Positions 6,584-7,399 of a stretch of 7,399 bases of DNA are shown here, one piece after another. This stretch comes from Atopobiaceae bacterium UBA7016. GTDB taxonomy: Bacteria > Actinomycetota > Coriobacteriia > Coriobacteriales > Atopobiaceae. Within the stretch, counting starts at the first letter, position 1. The number at the start of each line of letters is the position of its first letter. The position numbers were made by a program, and so were the translations under genes. The notes beneath the pieces were generated by a model. The model saw nothing but the letters and a program-made list of their open reading frames with translations. It did no database searches and was not told the DNA's origin. The stretch lies in the NCBI GenBank assembly GCA_002449555.1, contig DJXA01000239.1, positions 1 through 7,399 of the forward strand. The letters run 5' to 3'.

Positions 6584-6589
6584 AGTATA
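6584..6589 (-). promoter_or_regulatory. Possible -10 box of the Rpn-type gene
   Basis: TATACT on the minus strand differs from the consensus at one position. It would start transcription near 6577, so the message would open almost directly with the start-codon hairpin. No good -35 box is seen at 16-18 bases, which keeps confidence low. Confidence 0.3.
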
Positions 6590-6634
6590 AACGTACATCT
6601 GTTCGTTCTTTGAGCGCACCAAGGCTTCCTTTGG

Positions 6635-6702
6635 CCCGAACAAATGGGACAGGCACCGTAGTTCGGAAAACCGAACTACGGTGCCTGTCCCATTTGTTCG
6701 GG
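6635..6702. repeat. 68-bp perfect extragenic palindrome with AAAA loop
   Basis: The arms 6635-6666 and 6671-6702 are exact reverse complements over 32 bp, with a four-base loop (6667-6670). The arm contains AAATGGGACAGGCACC and GTAGTTCGG. It lies eight bases after the GH2 stop and upstream of the Rpn-type gene, both on the minus strand. It has no open frame of its own and no T run on either side. The GGGACAGGCACC core resembles extragenic palindromes I recall from several bacterial genomes, so a REP/MITE-like element is the first interpretation; use as a terminator for the GH2 gene is compatible with it. Confidence 0.8.
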
Positions 6703-6709
6703 TGCAACG

Positions 6710-7399
6710 TTAGAGTCTGCGGTAGATCGCTAGGGCGCCTTGGCCGCTCAGACGCACGCTCGAAGCCCCGAAGTTGGCGGGCGTCGAGACGCTCGATCCA
6801 GCCGCTACCAGCTCATAGCCCTCGCGCACGCAGTCCCACGCCCAGCCACTGTCCAGCACCCAAGTGCCGGCAGCGTCCTCGACATGCGCCTGCACGAAGG
6901 CCCAGTCCCCGTAGGCAACCTCGTCAGTCACCAGATGCGCCGTCGCGATGTCCGCCGTAGAGAGCGTGCAACGCTCCCCCGCCTCAGTCACGGCCTCAAG
7001 CGTTCCGGCCTCATACGGCACCTCAAAGAGCGCGTAGCACTCGGCTGTCTCCGCGCTTCCCACCGTCTTGCCATTCAGCCGCAGCTCAACCGTCCCGTTA
7101 GGTGCATACACCTCAACCGTCATCGGCGTACCCGGCTCAACGCCCCACGTCCAGCTGACCACCGCATCCGTGAACTTCCACGGTCCAAACATGCGCGGCG
7201 TACCATGGGCCTCGGGCGAACGCACCGCGATATACGGCCTGGTAGCAAGGCCAAACACAATTTCGCGCCAATACGAGACGGGCCTACGGAAGCCAAAGGC
7301 GTCCACGTCGCCCGACGTGTTCTGCCACGCGGGATACGGCTCGCCACCCAGCTCGCCAATGTAGTCCCAGCCCGTCCACGTGAACTCGCCAATCACGGC
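6710..7399 (-). CDS. Glycoside hydrolase family 2 beta-galactosidase, C-terminal part
   Basis: The frame is open to the right edge, so only the last 229 residues are present. The first residues, VIGEFTWTGWDYIGE (2-16), are the conserved end of the GH2 catalytic barrel, after both catalytic glutamates, which lie outside the window. About 80-115 is a DUF4982-like beta-sandwich: SWTWGVEPGTPMTVEVYAPN then VELRLNGKTVG. The last ~75 residues resemble the GH2 C-terminal domain (AYGDWAFVQAHVEDAAGTWV, ending ALAIYRRL) but are diverged from the common EGPGRLLG pattern. The GTG near the edge is an internal valine codon. GH2 enzymes of this type remove beta-linked galactose or related sugars from oligosaccharides, consistent with the sugar genes at the other end. 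Beta-glucuronidase or another GH2 activity cannot be excluded without the catalytic part. Confidence 0.9.
   Translation of the reverse strand, partial: AVIGEFTWTGWDYIGELGGEPYPAWQNTSGDVDAFGFRRPVSYWREIVFGLATRPYIAVRSPEAHGTPRMFGPWKFTDAVVSWTWGVEPGTPMTVEVYAPNGTVELRLNGKTVGSAETAECYALFEVPYEAGTLEAVTEAGERCTLSTADIATAHLVTDEVAYGDWAFVQAHVEDAAGTWVLDSGWAWDCVREGYELVAAGSSVSTPANFGASSVRLSGQGALAIYRRL

Overview
The window comes from a GC-rich, PTS-using bacterium. The codon usage, the beta-glucoside-type PTS permease without a fused EIIA, the ROK kinase and the GH2 beta-galactosidase best fit an anaerobic gut or rumen actinobacterium of the Coriobacteriia (Olsenella/Collinsella/Atopobiaceae type). That placement is inferred from general appearance; there is no marker gene to prove it.

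Layout. Positions 1-1182 (+) hold the 3' part of a PTS EIIBC sugar permease, cut by the left edge. A strong hairpin (1196-1224) separates it from an AlsK-like ROK sugar kinase (1265-2158, +). An AraC-family regulator (2164-3039, -) converges on the kinase with a 5-base gap and diverges from an esterase-D/CE1-like alpha/beta-hydrolase (3104-3922, +). A 12-bp hairpin follows the esterase. Next is a Schlafen-AlbA_2/GHKL/winged-helix protein (4086-5510, +), whose ribosome-binding site lies inside a long palindrome. It converges on an Rpn/PD-(D/E)XK-type nuclease gene (5554-6519, -) with a lysine/glutamate/glycine repeat tail and an initiation region that is also inside an inverted repeat. A 68-bp extragenic hairpin (32-bp perfect stem, AAAA loop) follows, and then the 3' part of a GH2 beta-galactosidase (6710-7399, -), cut by the right edge.

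How the parts fit together. The two ends and the left-centre form a carbohydrate-use region: sugar uptake and phosphorylation (EIIBC), phosphorylation of free sugar (ROK kinase), removal of acyl groups (esterase), glycoside hydrolysis (GH2) and an AraC-type local regulator. The AlbA_2 gene and the Rpn gene sit between the sugar genes and look like a small accessory islet. Part of the Rpn gene is visibly less GC-rich (29 of 60 bases in 6361-6420, against 42 of 60 in 1741-1800 of the kinase), and both accessory genes have palindromic initiation regions. No RNA genes, CRISPR arrays or complete insertion sequences were seen. No stretch longer than 300 bases lacks a gene.
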